DNA from: Holophaga sp.
GTDB taxonomy: Bacteria > Acidobacteriota > Holophagae > Holophagales > Holophagaceae
NCBI GenBank assembly: GCA_031292735.1
Contig: JARLGP010000029.1
Span: 1-40,879 of the forward strand
Direction of reading: 5' to 3'
Length of the DNA stretch: 40,879 bases
The notes under the pieces are model-generated. The model did not search any database, was not told where the DNA came from, and was given only the letters and a program-made list of their open reading frames with translations. Positions 24,568 through 32,210 of the stretch are shown here, in pieces (position 1 is the first letter of the stretch; each line of letters begins with the position of its first letter). Both the position numbers and the translations under genes were made by a program.

Positions 24568-25143
24568 ATGTGGCTGCTGGTTCCCCTCGGCAATCCCGGC
24601 CCCGAATACGCCGACACCCGGCACAACCTCGGCCGGCTGATGCTCATGCGCTGGATGCAGAAGCATGTTCCCGCCCCGCGCGTCCGGCGCAGGCTGGGCT
24701 CCGGCACCCTCTACGACCTGAAACCGCCGTTCCAGGCCCTGGTGCCGTCCACCTACATGAACCTGAGCGGCCTGGCCTGCGCCGAAGCAGCGGCCACCTG
24801 CGACCCGGGCCGGATGATCCTGCTGTACGACGACAAGGACCTGCCCCTGGGCCTGGGCCGGTTCCGGCAGACCGGCAGCGACGGCGGGCACAACGGCCTG
24901 AAATCGGTGTTCGCCGAACTCCAGCGCCAGGACCTGGCCCGGCTCCGGCTGGGCATCGGCCCGTTCCAGCGGCCCCTGGTGGATTTCGTCCTGGGCCGGT
25001 GGAGCGATCCCGAGTGGGCGGCCATCGACGCCATGGACGCCCCCTTCGCCCGGTTCATGGACCTGCTGGGCTCGGCCAGCGACCTGGGCGCCCTGTCCGG
25101 CACGGTAAATCCCGATTCATTCTGGCATCCGCCCTTGCCGTGA
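24568..25143 (+). CDS. pth: Peptidyl-tRNA hydrolase
   Basis: Pth frees tRNA from peptidyl-tRNA that drops off stalled ribosomes. The 191-residue protein is normal length and keeps the catalytic and binding residues: NPGPEYADTRHNLG with the active-site His and an Asn before it, STYMNLSG with the substrate-binding Asn, YDDKDLPLG with the Asp that polarises the His, and DGGHNGLKS with the second Asn. The C-terminal helix region is PLVDFVLGRWSD. ATG 24568 follows TTTGAGGACG. It sits between L25 and S6, a setting typical for translation genes. Confidence 0.95.
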   Translation: MWLLVPLGNPGPEYADTRHNLGRLMLMRWMQKHVPAPRVRRRLGSGTLYDLKPPFQALVPSTYMNLSGLACAEAAATCDPGRMILLYDDKDLPLGLGRFRQTGSDGGHNGLKSVFAELQRQDLARLRLGIGPFQRPLVDFVLGRWSDPEWAAIDAMDAPFARFMDLLGSASDLGALSGTVNPDSFWHPPLP

Positions 25144-25173
25144 CTGGCCAGTCCTGAGATACTGAAGGTTCGC

Positions 25174-25191
25174 GTCCCCAACCTTGGGGAC
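25174..25191 (+). promoter_or_regulatory. Hairpin in the rpsF leader
   Basis: GTCCCCAA and TTGGGGAC form a perfect 8-bp stem with a 2-base loop, 46 bases before the S6 start. rpsF leaders in many bacteria carry an S6:S18-binding autoregulatory RNA motif; a CCGG stretch (about 25200) follows, but I cannot confirm the motif by eye. It could also end the pth transcript. Confidence 0.4.
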
Positions 25192-25237
25192 CTCCTTGCT
25201 CCGGTCGCCCGGGGCTTCACATCCACGAGGAGGAATG

Positions 25238-25627
25238 ATGCGTCGCTATGAGACCATCTTCATCGCCTCCCCGACTTTGACGGACGAACAAGCTGAAGAG
25301 CTGGTCCGGCATTTCGAGGGAATCATTGCCGAGCAGGCTGGCGAGCTGCTCAAGACCGAAAAGTGGGGCCGCAAGAAACTGGCCTACGAAGTGCAGAAGT
25401 TCAGCGAGGGCTACTACACCCTGTTCGACATGAACGCGGGTCCCACCCTCATCGCCGAGCTCGAGCGTCGCTTCCGCAACCACGACTCCGTGATCAAGTA
25501 CATGTCCGTGCGCATGGACGAGCAGACCAAGGCCGCCGAGCGGCAGAAGATCCGCTACGAGCGCGAAGGCCGCCGCAAGGCCCAGGCCGGGATCAAGGAA
25601 CGTTCCCTTGAGGAGGTGATGGGATGA
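25238..25627 (+). CDS. rpsF: 30S ribosomal protein S6
   Basis: 129 residues. ATG 25238 ([15 protein letters not shown]) is preferred to the adjacent ATG 25235 because AGGAGG ends 4 bases before it. Family marks are [28 protein letters not shown] and [22 protein letters not shown]6 binds the central domain of 16S rRNA together with S18, whose gene overlaps this stop by 4 bases (ATGA). The C-terminal 25 residues are charged, as usual. Genes for single-stranded DNA-binding protein or L9, often part of this operon, are absent. Confidence 0.97.
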   Translation: MRRYETIFIASPTLTDEQAEELVRHFEGIIAEQAGELLKTEKWGRKKLAYEVQKFSEGYYTLFDMNAGPTLIAELERRFRNHDSVIKYMSVRMDEQTKAAERQKIRYEREGRRKAQAGIKERSLEEVMG

Positions 25628-25887
25628 AGCGTAAAGCTGACGCCAAGGGCAAGCCCAAGAAGAAGAAAGTATTCGGCGGACGCCGCTCGAAGTTCTGCAA
25701 GTTCTGCGTGGAGAAGTCCACCTTCATCGACTACAAGGACGTGAAGACCCTCACCGGCTTCACCCCCGAGCGCGGCAAGGTGCTGCCCCGCCGCACCAGC
25801 GGCGTGTGCGCCCTGCACCAGCGGATGCTGGTGGAAGCCATCAAGCGGGCGCGCAACATCGCCCTGCTGCCCTTCGCTGCGGACTAG
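25624..25887 (+). CDS. rpsR: 30S ribosomal protein S18
   Basis: 87 residues. It starts within the rpsF stop (ATGA). The protein has a Lys-rich N-terminus ([14 protein letters not shown]), then [40 protein letters not shown] and [14 protein letters not shown]. Cysteines at KFCKFC and a Cys-x2-His (CALH) supply four possible zinc ligands, so this is the C+ form. S18 pairs with S6 on 16S rRNA. A strong terminator hairpin follows, and no rplI gene is downstream. Confidence 0.97.
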   Translation: MKRKADAKGKPKKKKVFGGRRSKFCKFCVEKSTFIDYKDVKTLTGFTPERGKVLPRRTSGVCALHQRMLVEAIKRARNIALLPFAAD

Positions 25888-25912
25888 GATGTAGCGCATT
25901 TCAAGCTTTCCA

Positions 25913-25939
25913 AATCGGGCGCCGCGACGGCGCCCGATT
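25913..25939 (+). terminator. Terminator hairpin after rpsF-rpsR
   Basis: AATCGGGCGCC and GGCGCCCGATT form a perfect 11-bp stem with a 5-base loop, 26 bases after the S18 stop. Only a short T-containing sequence follows (CGCATTCTG), but the stem strength and place argue for a transcript end. Confidence 0.7.
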
Positions 25940-25963
25940 CGCATTCTGGGTTAAACTGGGGGC

Positions 25964-26479
25964 ATGAGTGAAGCCACGCCCATTCCCCAGCTGCCTCCCC
26001 CGCTCCGGCGCCAGAAGGCCGTGGCCGCGTGCTGGAAGCCGATCCTGCTGAACTGGCTGGTGCCGGGCGCGGGCTACTGGATGATCCGCGAGCGGACCCG
26101 GGCCAAGGCGCTGTTCGGGGTCACCGTGGTGTTCGCCCTGCTGGCCTTCCTGCAACTGACCTACGGCGCGGTGGACGGGGTCAAGGGCGGCGTGTTCGTG
26201 CCGCAGCTCTCCCCGCTCCAGTGGATGCCGACCCTGGGCGCCGCCGCCACCGCCGGGGTGGGCCCCATCTACTCGGTGTTCGCCTGGTGCTTCGGCGGCC
26301 AGGGCACCGAACCGGTGCGCAACCTCACCCAGGAGTACGGGGCCAGCTACATCATGGTGGCCGGCCTGCTGAACTGGCTGTGCCTGATCGATCTGTTCGA
26401 CCGCACCACCGGGCGCTGGGTCTGGCGGCTGCCCAAGGATGAGCAGGAAGCCCTGGTGGCCAAGGCGCCCGGGAAATAG
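25964..26479 (+). CDS. Uncharacterised membrane protein
   Basis: 171 residues with a Pro-rich N-terminus (IPQLPPPLRRQKAVAACWKP) and about three hydrophobic segments: ILLNWLVPGAGYWMI, ALFGVTVVFALLAFLQLTYG and SYIMVAGLLNWLCLIDLFD. The N-LVPGAGY motif followed by a helix resembles small TM2-like or DUF6677-type proteins that I recall from Acidobacteria, always of unknown function. It starts after the S18 terminator and ends 8 bases before an MFS gene, with which it is probably co-transcribed. Confidence 0.75.
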   Translation: MSEATPIPQLPPPLRRQKAVAACWKPILLNWLVPGAGYWMIRERTRAKALFGVTVVFALLAFLQLTYGAVDGVKGGVFVPQLSPLQWMPTLGAAATAGVGPIYSVFAWCFGGQGTEPVRNLTQEYGASYIMVAGLLNWLCLIDLFDRTTGRWVWRLPKDEQEALVAKAPGK

Positions 26480-26487
26480 CGGATCCT

Positions 26488-27675
26488 GTGGCCGAAGCCC
26501 GACTCTGCTCCCGGCATTTCCTGCTGGTCTCCACCATCACCTTCGTCACCTTCTTCGCGGCCTTCCAGCTGTTCCCCACCGCGCCCCTGCAGCTCCGGCA
26601 CCTGGGCGCGGGCCTGGCGGAATCGGGCCGGTTCATGAGCGTGTTCACCGCCGGCTCCGCCCTGGGCGCCCTGGGCACCGGGCCCCTGGGCGACCGCATC
26701 GGCCAGCGGCGCATGGTGGTGGGCTGCGCCGTGGCTTTCGGCCTGCTGCTGGGCGGCTACGGCCTGCTGCCGGTGCGCTGGGCGTTCTACCTGCTGGCCT
26801 TTCCCCACGGCGTGGTGTGGTCGGGTCTGCTCACGGCCACCATGGCCACCCTGGGCCACATCCTGCCGGCCGACCGGCGGGCGGATGGCATTTCCATCTA
26901 CGGGCTGGCCAGCCCGGCGGGGGTGATCTTCGGCCCACTGGTGGGCCTGGCCCTGTTCCAGCGCTGGGGCTTCGCGCCCATGACCTGGAGCCTCGGCCTG
27001 GTGTTCGTGCTCCTGGGCCTGGCCTCCCTCAGCCTGCCCCCCGACCCCGGCCAGCACCAGCCGCGCGCCCCCTTCCAACTGCCCGGCAAGGCCATGCTGG
27101 CCCCGGCCCTGGTGCTGCTGGCCACCGCCCTGGGCTATGGCGCGCTGGGCAGCTACACCGCCCAGGAGGGCCTGGCCCTGGGCTTTCCTTCCCTGGCCGG
27201 CATGCCCACCGAAGCCGCCTTCCTGTCCTGCATGTCCATCGGCATGGTGGGCATCCGCCTGTTCATGATCAAGGCCGGGTTCGGCCCCAACCCCACCCGG
27301 CTGCTCCCGGGCATGCTCTGGACCACCGCGGCCGGGCTGATCCTGCTCACCGTCCTTCCGGGCGGACTGGCGCGCCACGTCGGCTCGGCCCTGCTCTACG
27401 GCGGCGGCTACAGCATGGTGCATACCCTGATCACCGCCCACGTGCTGGAAACCACCCCTCCCGGCCGGCGCGGCGCCGCTTTCGGCGCCACCATGTTCGC
27501 CTTCGACGCGGGCATCGGCGTGGGTTCCCTGGCCATCGGGGCGCTGATCGGCTGGGGCTGCAGCCACCACGGGGTGCACGGGTTCAGACTCGGCTGGGCC
27601 GTGGCCGCGGCCCTGGCACTGGCCGCCGTACCGCTGTCCAGAAGGCTTTTGCGGATGGCTCCGGCCGTGTCATAA
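26488..27675 (+). CDS. MFS transporter
   Basis: 395 residues with about twelve membrane helices. The start is taken as GTG 26488, 8 bases after the previous stop; no strong ribosome-binding site is visible, so coupling to the upstream gene is likely. The major facilitator marker between helices 2 and 3 reads GPLGDRIGQRRMVVG. The rest is hydrophobic with a longer cytoplasmic linker near residues 180-205 (SLPPDPGQHQPRAPFQLPGK). The substrate is not apparent; the sequence has the look of drug or sugar efflux members. Confidence 0.88.
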   Translation: MAEARLCSRHFLLVSTITFVTFFAAFQLFPTAPLQLRHLGAGLAESGRFMSVFTAGSALGALGTGPLGDRIGQRRMVVGCAVAFGLLLGGYGLLPVRWAFYLLAFPHGVVWSGLLTATMATLGHILPADRRADGISIYGLASPAGVIFGPLVGLALFQRWGFAPMTWSLGLVFVLLGLASLSLPPDPGQHQPRAPFQLPGKAMLAPALVLLATALGYGALGSYTAQEGLALGFPSLAGMPTEAAFLSCMSIGMVGIRLFMIKAGFGPNPTRLLPGMLWTTAAGLILLTVLPGGLARHVGSALLYGGGYSMVHTLITAHVLETTPPGRRGAAFGATMFAFDAGIGVGSLAIGALIGWGCSHHGVHGFRLGWAVAAALALAAVPLSRRLLRMAPAVS

Positions 27676-27728
27676 TAGATTGCATTGGGATTAAATAGGC
27701 GCGAAAATAAACCGTATCGAGGTCAGCA

Positions 27729-27971
27729 ATGGATGGAATTCAACCTGGCGCTTGCATGCTCTGGAAGCCTGCGGGGGGAGGTGTCAGCGCGCTGGTAACG
27801 GTGATGGCCCTGGATCTGGACCGGGACAAGGCGCAAGTGCACGTGACCCGCGCCTCCTCCGGCCTCTGCGCCGCGCACTGGGTGGACATGAGCGCCCTTT
27901 CCGAGGCGCCCAAGGAAGCCAAGCCCTGCGCCTGCGCCGCCAAGCACGGCCAGGACGATCACGCGGCGTAG
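27729..27971 (+). CDS. Small cysteine-containing hypothetical protein
   Basis: 80 residues, start ATG 27729 with GAGG about 6 bases upstream and an AT-rich, promoter-like stretch (ATTAAATAGGCGCGAAAATAA, read in two parts around 27690-27710) before it. The sequence begins MDGIQPGACMLWKPAGGG and ends with KPCACAAKHGQDDH, a Cys-x-Cys followed by His that could bind metal. I do not recognise a family. The stop codon TAG is the first part of copy 2 of the repeated hairpin. Confidence 0.6.
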   Translation: MDGIQPGACMLWKPAGGGVSALVTVMALDLDRDKAQVHVTRASSGLCAAHWVDMSALSEAPKEAKPCACAAKHGQDDHAA

Positions 27972-27999
27972 GAGCCTGTCTACGTATTAGAAGGCTCCT
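27970..27999. repeat. Copy 2 of the repeated hairpin element
   Basis: AGGAGCCT at 27970-27977 pairs with AGGCTCCT at 27992-27999 around a 14-base loop. It occupies the space between two convergent stop codons (27969-27971 plus strand; 28002-28004 minus strand), as expected of a bidirectional terminator, and shares 25 of 26 bases with copy 1 at 21440. Confidence 0.65.
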
Positions 28000-28001
28000 G
28001 A

Positions 28002-28535
28002 CTAGCTTTCCTGGAAGGCATCCCAGCTGGCATTCACCCAGTCCGCAATGCGGTCCATCCAGGCGTCGAAATCGTGGGTCCCCTTGGGATCGATGGTCAG
28101 CGGGATGGAATCCGGCAGGACCGCCAGGTTCGGGCCGGAGGGCACGACGGTGTCCTGGTTCCCCTGCAGCACCCGCCATCCGGGCCGGACCGTGGCCTTC
28201 TGGATGGCGTCGGCGGACAGTTCCGCCCACGGGGCGCAGATGGAAAGCCGCAGGGGCGATGGGGCATAGGCCGCCAGCAGGCCCCCGAAACTGAAGCCCA
28301 CGGTGAGGTGGGGCACCCGGGGACCCAGGAAGGCGTTCATCTCGTCCCAGGCCTGGACGAACACCCGCTCCAGGGGCTTGCCCTCGGCGGGCTGGTGCAC
28401 GGCCTGGAGGGTCGGGCGCAGGAACGCGGTGCTGGACCAGCCCCCCGCCTGGAGCCGCTCTTCCAGAAGGCGGACCGAACCCAGACCACTTCCGCCAAGA
28501 CCGTGGAGCAGAAGGATGGAAGAAGGTAACGGCAT
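28002..28535 (-). CDS. Small alpha/beta hydrolase
   Basis: 177 residues from ATG 28535 (MPLPSSILLLHGLGGSG); an in-frame GTG at 28550 would add 5 residues, and neither start has a clear ribosome-binding site. The oxyanion-hole motif LLLHGLGGSG, nucleophile elbow VGFSFGGLLA, acid loop GNQDTVVP and histidine in KGTHDFD give a complete catalytic triad in a compact hydrolase without a lid. This size and style is shared by RBBP9/YdeN-like serine hydrolases and small BioH-like esterases; the substrate is unknown. It lies 76 bases downstream of an SDR gene on the same strand. Confidence 0.85.
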   Translation of the reverse strand: MPLPSSILLLHGLGGSGLGSVRLLEERLQAGGWSSTAFLRPTLQAVHQPAEGKPLERVFVQAWDEMNAFLGPRVPHLTVGFSFGGLLAAYAPSPLRLSICAPWAELSADAIQKATVRPGWRVLQGNQDTVVPSGPNLAVLPDSIPLTIDPKGTHDFDAWMDRIADWVNASWDAFQES

Positions 28536-28611
28536 AAGGGATGATGACACGGGAGCGGGCCGCGGGGCCAGAAAACCCGCGCAAGCCCACAGCCTGTCTG
28601 GAAAAGTGGGA

Positions 28612-29382
28612 CTATTGAACTTTCCGGTGGATCTTGTGCGGACTGGCCTGGTCCCTGGGCTGCACGATGATCTCGTCGATGTTCACGTGGTCGGGCAGGG
28701 TGAGGGCCCAGCGGATGCACTCGGCGATGTCCTCGCCGGTGAGCGCCTCCACGCCCTGGTAGACCGCGTCGGCGCGCTGGCCGTCCTCCAGGCGGACCAT
28801 GGAGAACTCGGTCCTGGCCATGCCGGGGTCGACGCTGGTGATGCGGATGGGTTCGCCGCACAGTTCCAGGCGCAGAACCCGCGCCAGGGCCTTGAGCCCG
28901 TGCTTGCTGGCGCAGTAGGCGGCGCCGCCCTCGTAGAAGTTGTGGCCGGCGGTGGAGCCGATGGTGAAGTAGTGCCCCCAGCCGCTCTTGCGCACGAACG
29001 GAAGGGTGGTCTTGATGGTGCGGATCACCCCTTCGACGTTGGTCTGCAGCATGGCCTGCCAGTCTTCCTCCAGAACGGAATCCAGCTTGGCCACGCCCCG
29101 GGCCAGGCCGGCGTTGGCCACCACCACGTTCAGGCCGCCCAGGGCCTCCACCGCGCCCTGCACGAAGGCCTGGACCGAAGCGGTGCTGCGGGTGTCCACC
29201 CCGCCGGCGTAGGTCTTGATGCCGTGTTCTCCGGCCAACTCCGTCGCCAGGGCCTCCACTCGGCCCACCCGGCGGGCTCCCAGGGCCAGTTGGTAGCCCT
29301 GGGCCGCCAGCAGGCGCGCGGTGGCTTCGCCGAAGCCCGAAGACGCACCGGTGATGAGGACGATGGGATGTTCCGGTCGCAT
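28612..29382 (-). CDS. Short-chain dehydrogenase/reductase (YdfG-like)
   Basis: 256 residues, start ATG 29382 with AAGGAG 5 bases upstream. Classical SDR features are TGASSGFGEATARLLA for NAD(P) binding, VVANAGLARG, the catalytic Ser in TIGSTAGHNFYEGG and the Tyr/Lys pair in AYCASKHGLK, followed by ITSVDPGMARTEF. The basic residues after the Rossmann turn (GARRVGR) favour NADP(H). The C-terminal IIVQPRDQASPHK resembles the YdfG group that reduces 3-hydroxy acids such as L-allo-threonine and malonic semialdehyde; that substrate is an inference. Confidence 0.9.
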   Translation of the reverse strand: MRPEHPIVLITGASSGFGEATARLLAAQGYQLALGARRVGRVEALATELAGEHGIKTYAGGVDTRSTASVQAFVQGAVEALGGLNVVVANAGLARGVAKLDSVLEEDWQAMLQTNVEGVIRTIKTTLPFVRKSGWGHYFTIGSTAGHNFYEGGAAYCASKHGLKALARVLRLELCGEPIRITSVDPGMARTEFSMVRLEDGQRADAVYQGVEALTGEDIAECIRWALTLPDHVNIDEIIVQPRDQASPHKIHRKVQ

Positions 29383-29479
29383 GGATTCTCCTTAACGGAG
29401 ATAGGTTAGCGCGATCACGGCAACAGTAAAGTCGTGAAATATTGAGATTTAAAACATCCAAAGAAATCAAATCTTTTCT

Positions 29480-29507
29480 TTGGGCACTTTTCCTCTTCTT
29501 ATATTAT
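29480..29507 (+). promoter_or_regulatory. Probable promoter of cold-shock gene 1
   Basis: TTGGGC (29480-29485), a 16-base spacer, and TATTAT (29502-29507) in an AT-rich island. It would give a leader of about 120 bases, which contains a hairpin (GACCCC 29576-29581 with GGGGTC 29592-29597). Confidence 0.5.
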
Positions 29508-29637
29508 TCTGTTGGAAATACCCCATTCCTCTTTCCCAAGCCAAAAGTCACCGCGTTGGTGGATTTTGGTGCCATGACCCCCCGCCTGGGAGGGGTCGTG
29601 GCCAAGAACTCTCCAGGCTCATCTCTAGGAAGTTGCT

Positions 29638-29841
29638 ATGGCTCAAGGCACCGTGAAATGGTTCAACGCAGAAAAGGGTTTCGGTTTCATTACGCCCGAT
29701 GAAGGCGGTGCCGATCTTTTCGTCCACCACACCGCTATCCAGGACCGGGGGTTCCGCACCCTCCAGGAAAACCAGCGGGTAAGCTTCGACGTGGCCCAGG
29801 GCCAGAAGGGGCCCCAGGCCACCAACGTCGTCAAGCTGTAG
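29638..29841 (+). CDS. Cold-shock protein, CspA family (copy 1)
   Basis: 67 residues forming a single cold-shock domain that binds single-stranded [24 protein letters not shown] contains RNP1 (KGFGFI) and [10 protein letters not shown] contains RNP2 (LFVHH). AGGAAG lies 7 bases before ATG 29638. The leader is long and AT-rich, as in temperature-controlled csp mRNAs. The product is nearly identical to copy 2 (about 62 of 67 residues by eye), so a recent duplication is likely. Confidence 0.95.
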   Translation: MAQGTVKWFNAEKGFGFITPDEGGADLFVHHTAIQDRGFRTLQENQRVSFDVAQGQKGPQATNVVKL

Positions 29842-29898
29842 GCCTGCCGCCACCACCGGGCCCAGTTTTTCGGATCGACTGGATCGCTGCTTTTCCCG

Positions 29899-29927
29899 TT
29901 GAATCGGGCCTTGAATCTCGATATATT
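29899..29927 (+). promoter_or_regulatory. Probable promoter of cold-shock gene 2
   Basis: TTGAAT (29899-29904), a 17-base spacer, and TATATT (29922-29927), close to a sigma-70 consensus. The predicted leader is about 130 bases, like that of copy 1. Confidence 0.6.
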
Positions 29928-30066
29928 CCCTCCCATTGATTCCGTGTTCGGGCGGGTCATGTTTCAGCAAAGGGAGTTCTGCTCCCCCTGGCTCCTTGGC
30001 TTGGCAAGGGCCTTGAAACAACAACGCCAAGCAGAGCGGGCACGTCCCCGCAGGGAAGAAGGCACC

Positions 30067-30270
30067 ATGGCTGAAGGCACCGTCAAATGGTTCAACGCTG
30101 AAAAAGGTTTCGGCTTCATCACCCCCGACGGGGGTGGCGCCGACCTGTTCGTCCACCACTCCGCCATCCAGGATCGGGGTTTCCGCACCCTGCTTGAAAA
30201 CCAGCGGGTCAGCTTCGATGTGGCCCAGGGCCAGAAGGGTCCCCAGGCCACCAACGTCGTCAAGCTGTAG
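30067..30270 (+). CDS. Cold-shock protein, CspA family (copy 2)
   Basis: 67 residues, start ATG 30067 with AAGAAGG 5 bases upstream; an in-frame extension to 29899 falls over the promoter and leader and is rejected. The single cold-shock domain has RNP1 KGFGFI and RNP2 LFVHH. It differs from copy 1 at few positions (for example GGG for EGG after TPD, and LLENQ for LQENQ). It has its own promoter-like element upstream and a strong terminator just after the stop, so it appears to be an independent transcription unit. Confidence 0.95.
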   Translation: MAEGTVKWFNAEKGFGFITPDGGGADLFVHHSAIQDRGFRTLLENQRVSFDVAQGQKGPQATNVVKL

Positions 30271-30277
30271 CCTGGTG

Positions 30278-30323
30278 CTGGCGGGAAACGCCAGGAGCGG
30301 CCCCCAGGGCCGCTCTTTATTAT
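30278..30323 (+). terminator. Tandem hairpins with T-rich tail after cold-shock gene 2
   Basis: CTGGCG/CGCCAG (30278-30294, 5-base loop) is directly followed by a perfect 9-bp stem, GAGCGGCCC/GGGCCGCTC (30295-30315, 3-base loop), then TTTATTAT. This is the clearest intrinsic terminator in the window. Confidence 0.88.
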
Positions 30324-30344
30324 GGGCCCGAGACGCATTCACCA

Positions 30345-30373
30345 TTGAATCCGGACTGCGGCCCCGGTAGCCT
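30345..30373 (+). promoter_or_regulatory. Possible promoter of cold-shock gene 3
   Basis: TTGAAT (30345-30350), 17 bases, then TAGCCT (30368-30373). The -35 element is identical to that of copy 2 with the same spacing, but the -10 is weak. Confidence 0.35.
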
Positions 30374-30429
30374 TGGCGGCAGCGCTCCCCGATGCGCGGG
30401 AGCCGAAGGTCCTGGAAGGGAAGTTGTCC

Positions 30430-30633
30430 ATGTCCGCTGGCATCGTCAAATGGTTCAATGCCGAGAAGGGGTTTGGCTTCATCACGCCCGATGAAGGGGG
30501 TCCCGATATCTTCGTCCACCAGTCCGCGGTCCATGCCGGCGGCCTGCGCACCCTGGAGGAGAAGAGCCGGGTGAAGTTCGATATCGCCCAGGGCCCGAAG
30601 GGCCCGCTGGCCACCAATATCCAGAAGTTGTAG
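30430..30633 (+). CDS. Cold-shock protein, CspA family (copy 3)
   Basis: 67 residues from ATG 30430 with GGAAGGGAAG upstream. It keeps RNP1 (KGFGFI) and RNP2 (IFVHQ), but is more diverged than copies 1 and 2: [20 protein letters not shown] is shared, while HQSAVHAGGLRTLEEKSRVK and the ending NIQKL differ. The shorter, GC-rich leader suggests different control, perhaps constitutive or growth-phase expression. The next gene starts 31 bases downstream. Confidence 0.95.
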   Translation: MSAGIVKWFNAEKGFGFITPDEGGPDIFVHQSAVHAGGLRTLEEKSRVKFDIAQGPKGPLATNIQKL

Positions 30634-30663
30634 CAAGGGTTCCGGTCAACCAAGGCACCGAGA

Positions 30664-32172
30664 TTGAGCGATCAGCTGACCCACAGGCTTTCCCAACTCC
30701 TCTATCGCTGCCTGGAGGATATCGGCAGCACCAAGGCAGCCCTCTACCTGGCCCCGGCGGGATTCGGGCCCTTTCATCTGGTGACCCACTACGGCTGGCC
30801 GCGCGCCACGCCGCCGCCGCAACTGCTGGCTTCCAGCGACCCGCTCATGCGGCTGGCGCACCGGGAACGGCGCTGCTTCGTGCTGAACGATGGCGCGAGC
30901 TATCCCGAACTGCAGGCCTTCAGCCAGGGCAAACAGGACCCACGCTACCTCATCGCCCCCATCTACGATCATGGCGAATGGATCGGCCTGCTGTTGCAGC
31001 GGGACCACAACGGCAGCGAACCCTACAACATGGAACGGCAGGAAGCCCCCACCCAGTTGATCTGCCAGGAGATCGTCCAGGCCATCAAATACTTCAACGC
31101 GCCTGCGGCGCCGGCCGGCGTTCCCGAGCCGCTGCCGGACCGCACCGCGACGCCGATCCGGGTGCCGGCCCCGCCCACTTTTCCCGAACAGCGCAGCTTC
31201 TTCTGGGAAGCCGCCCACCTGCTCTGCCAGGTGATGCCGGCCGCCGCCGTGGCGCTCTGGATCTTCGATCCCATGGAGGACCGCCCGATCCTCGCCTACA
31301 GCGGCATGCCGCTTTCCTCTCCGCTGGAACGGCAGATCATCACCCTGGCCCAGGCCCAGCGCCCGGACCAGCACCCCGTCGATCTGCAGATCCTCACCAA
31401 GGCCGAGCACTACGACCGGAACCCCATCCCCGGCCCGTTCCGCACGCTTCTGCCGATCATGCTGGAGGAGGAGTTCGGCAAGGCGGATCTGCTGATGGTG
31501 TTCCGGGTGGAGGACAACCCGTTCCTGCCCCACGAGCAGGAGTTCATCCGGGGCCTGGCCCGGATGCTGGGCCTGTTCCTGGAGGAAGGCCGGCTGCACG
31601 AGCGCTATCACCAGTCCTTCCTGTCCGTGAGCCATCGCATCCTCGCCTCCGCCGGCACCCAGGTGCCCTACATCCGCGAGCATAGCCTTAACACCGCCGA
31701 GCTCTCCCGGAGCCTGGCCCGGCGCCTGGAGCTGCCATCCCCGGAAGTGGAGGCGGTGACCATCTCCGCCATCCTGCACGACGTGGGCACCCTGCTGCTG
31801 GACCGCAGGATCCTGGACAAACCCACCCTGAGCCCGGAGGACCGCTCCCAGGTGCAGACCCACCCCATCCTGGCCTCCACCTTCCTGAAGGACTTCCATT
31901 TCCCCTTCGACATCCTGCGCATCATCCGCCACCACCACGAGCAGTGGGACGGCCAGGGCTACCCCGACGGCATCGCCGGCGAAGCGATCCCCATCGAAAG
32001 CCGGATCATCCATCTGGTGGAGTCGTTCCAGGTGATGACCACCGGAAGCAACTACCGGGCCGCCAAGTCCATGGCCACCGCCCTGGCCGAGATCCGGCAG
32101 CTTTCGGGGATCCATTTTGATCCGCGCATTGTCGAAGAATTCATCCAAATGCTGGAATCCCGCAAGGGCTGA
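30664..32172 (+). CDS. GAF-like sensor protein with variant HD-GYP domain
   Basis: 502 residues; the start is TTG 30664 with AAGG 8 bases upstream. Two GAF-like regions (about 1-150 and 180-330, separated by a Pro-rich linker) precede a C-terminal HD-GYP domain, the c-di-GMP phosphodiesterase type. The domain has REHSLNTAELSRSLARRL, ISAILHDVGTLLLDRRIL, THPILAS and the HHHEQWDGQGYPDG signature, but HDVGT replaces the usual HDIGK and LVESFQVM has Glu where a metal-binding Asp is normal. Activity is therefore uncertain. It follows cold-shock gene 3 and precedes a pseudopilin-like gene by 38 bases. Confidence 0.88.
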   Translation: MSDQLTHRLSQLLYRCLEDIGSTKAALYLAPAGFGPFHLVTHYGWPRATPPPQLLASSDPLMRLAHRERRCFVLNDGASYPELQAFSQGKQDPRYLIAPIYDHGEWIGLLLQRDHNGSEPYNMERQEAPTQLICQEIVQAIKYFNAPAAPAGVPEPLPDRTATPIRVPAPPTFPEQRSFFWEAAHLLCQVMPAAAVALWIFDPMEDRPILAYSGMPLSSPLERQIITLAQAQRPDQHPVDLQILTKAEHYDRNPIPGPFRTLLPIMLEEEFGKADLLMVFRVEDNPFLPHEQEFIRGLARMLGLFLEEGRLHERYHQSFLSVSHRILASAGTQVPYIREHSLNTAELSRSLARRLELPSPEVEAVTISAILHDVGTLLLDRRILDKPTLSPEDRSQVQTHPILASTFLKDFHFPFDILRIIRHHHEQWDGQGYPDGIAGEAIPIESRIIHLVESFQVMTTGSNYRAAKSMATALAEIRQLSGIHFDPRIVEEFIQMLESRKG

Positions 32173-32210
32173 GCGTTGGCTGTAAACTGGGCCGAGGGGA
32201 TCCGCCACCC

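Noticed and set aside
29442..29702. 86-codon frame with a hydrophobic start in the cold-shock leader
   Set aside because: It runs out of frame into the cold-shock gene; the AT-rich sequence is better explained as promoter and leader.
29899..30066. N-terminal extension of cold-shock protein 2
   Set aside because: It covers the predicted promoter and leader; all relatives begin at the M-x-x-GTVKWFN position.
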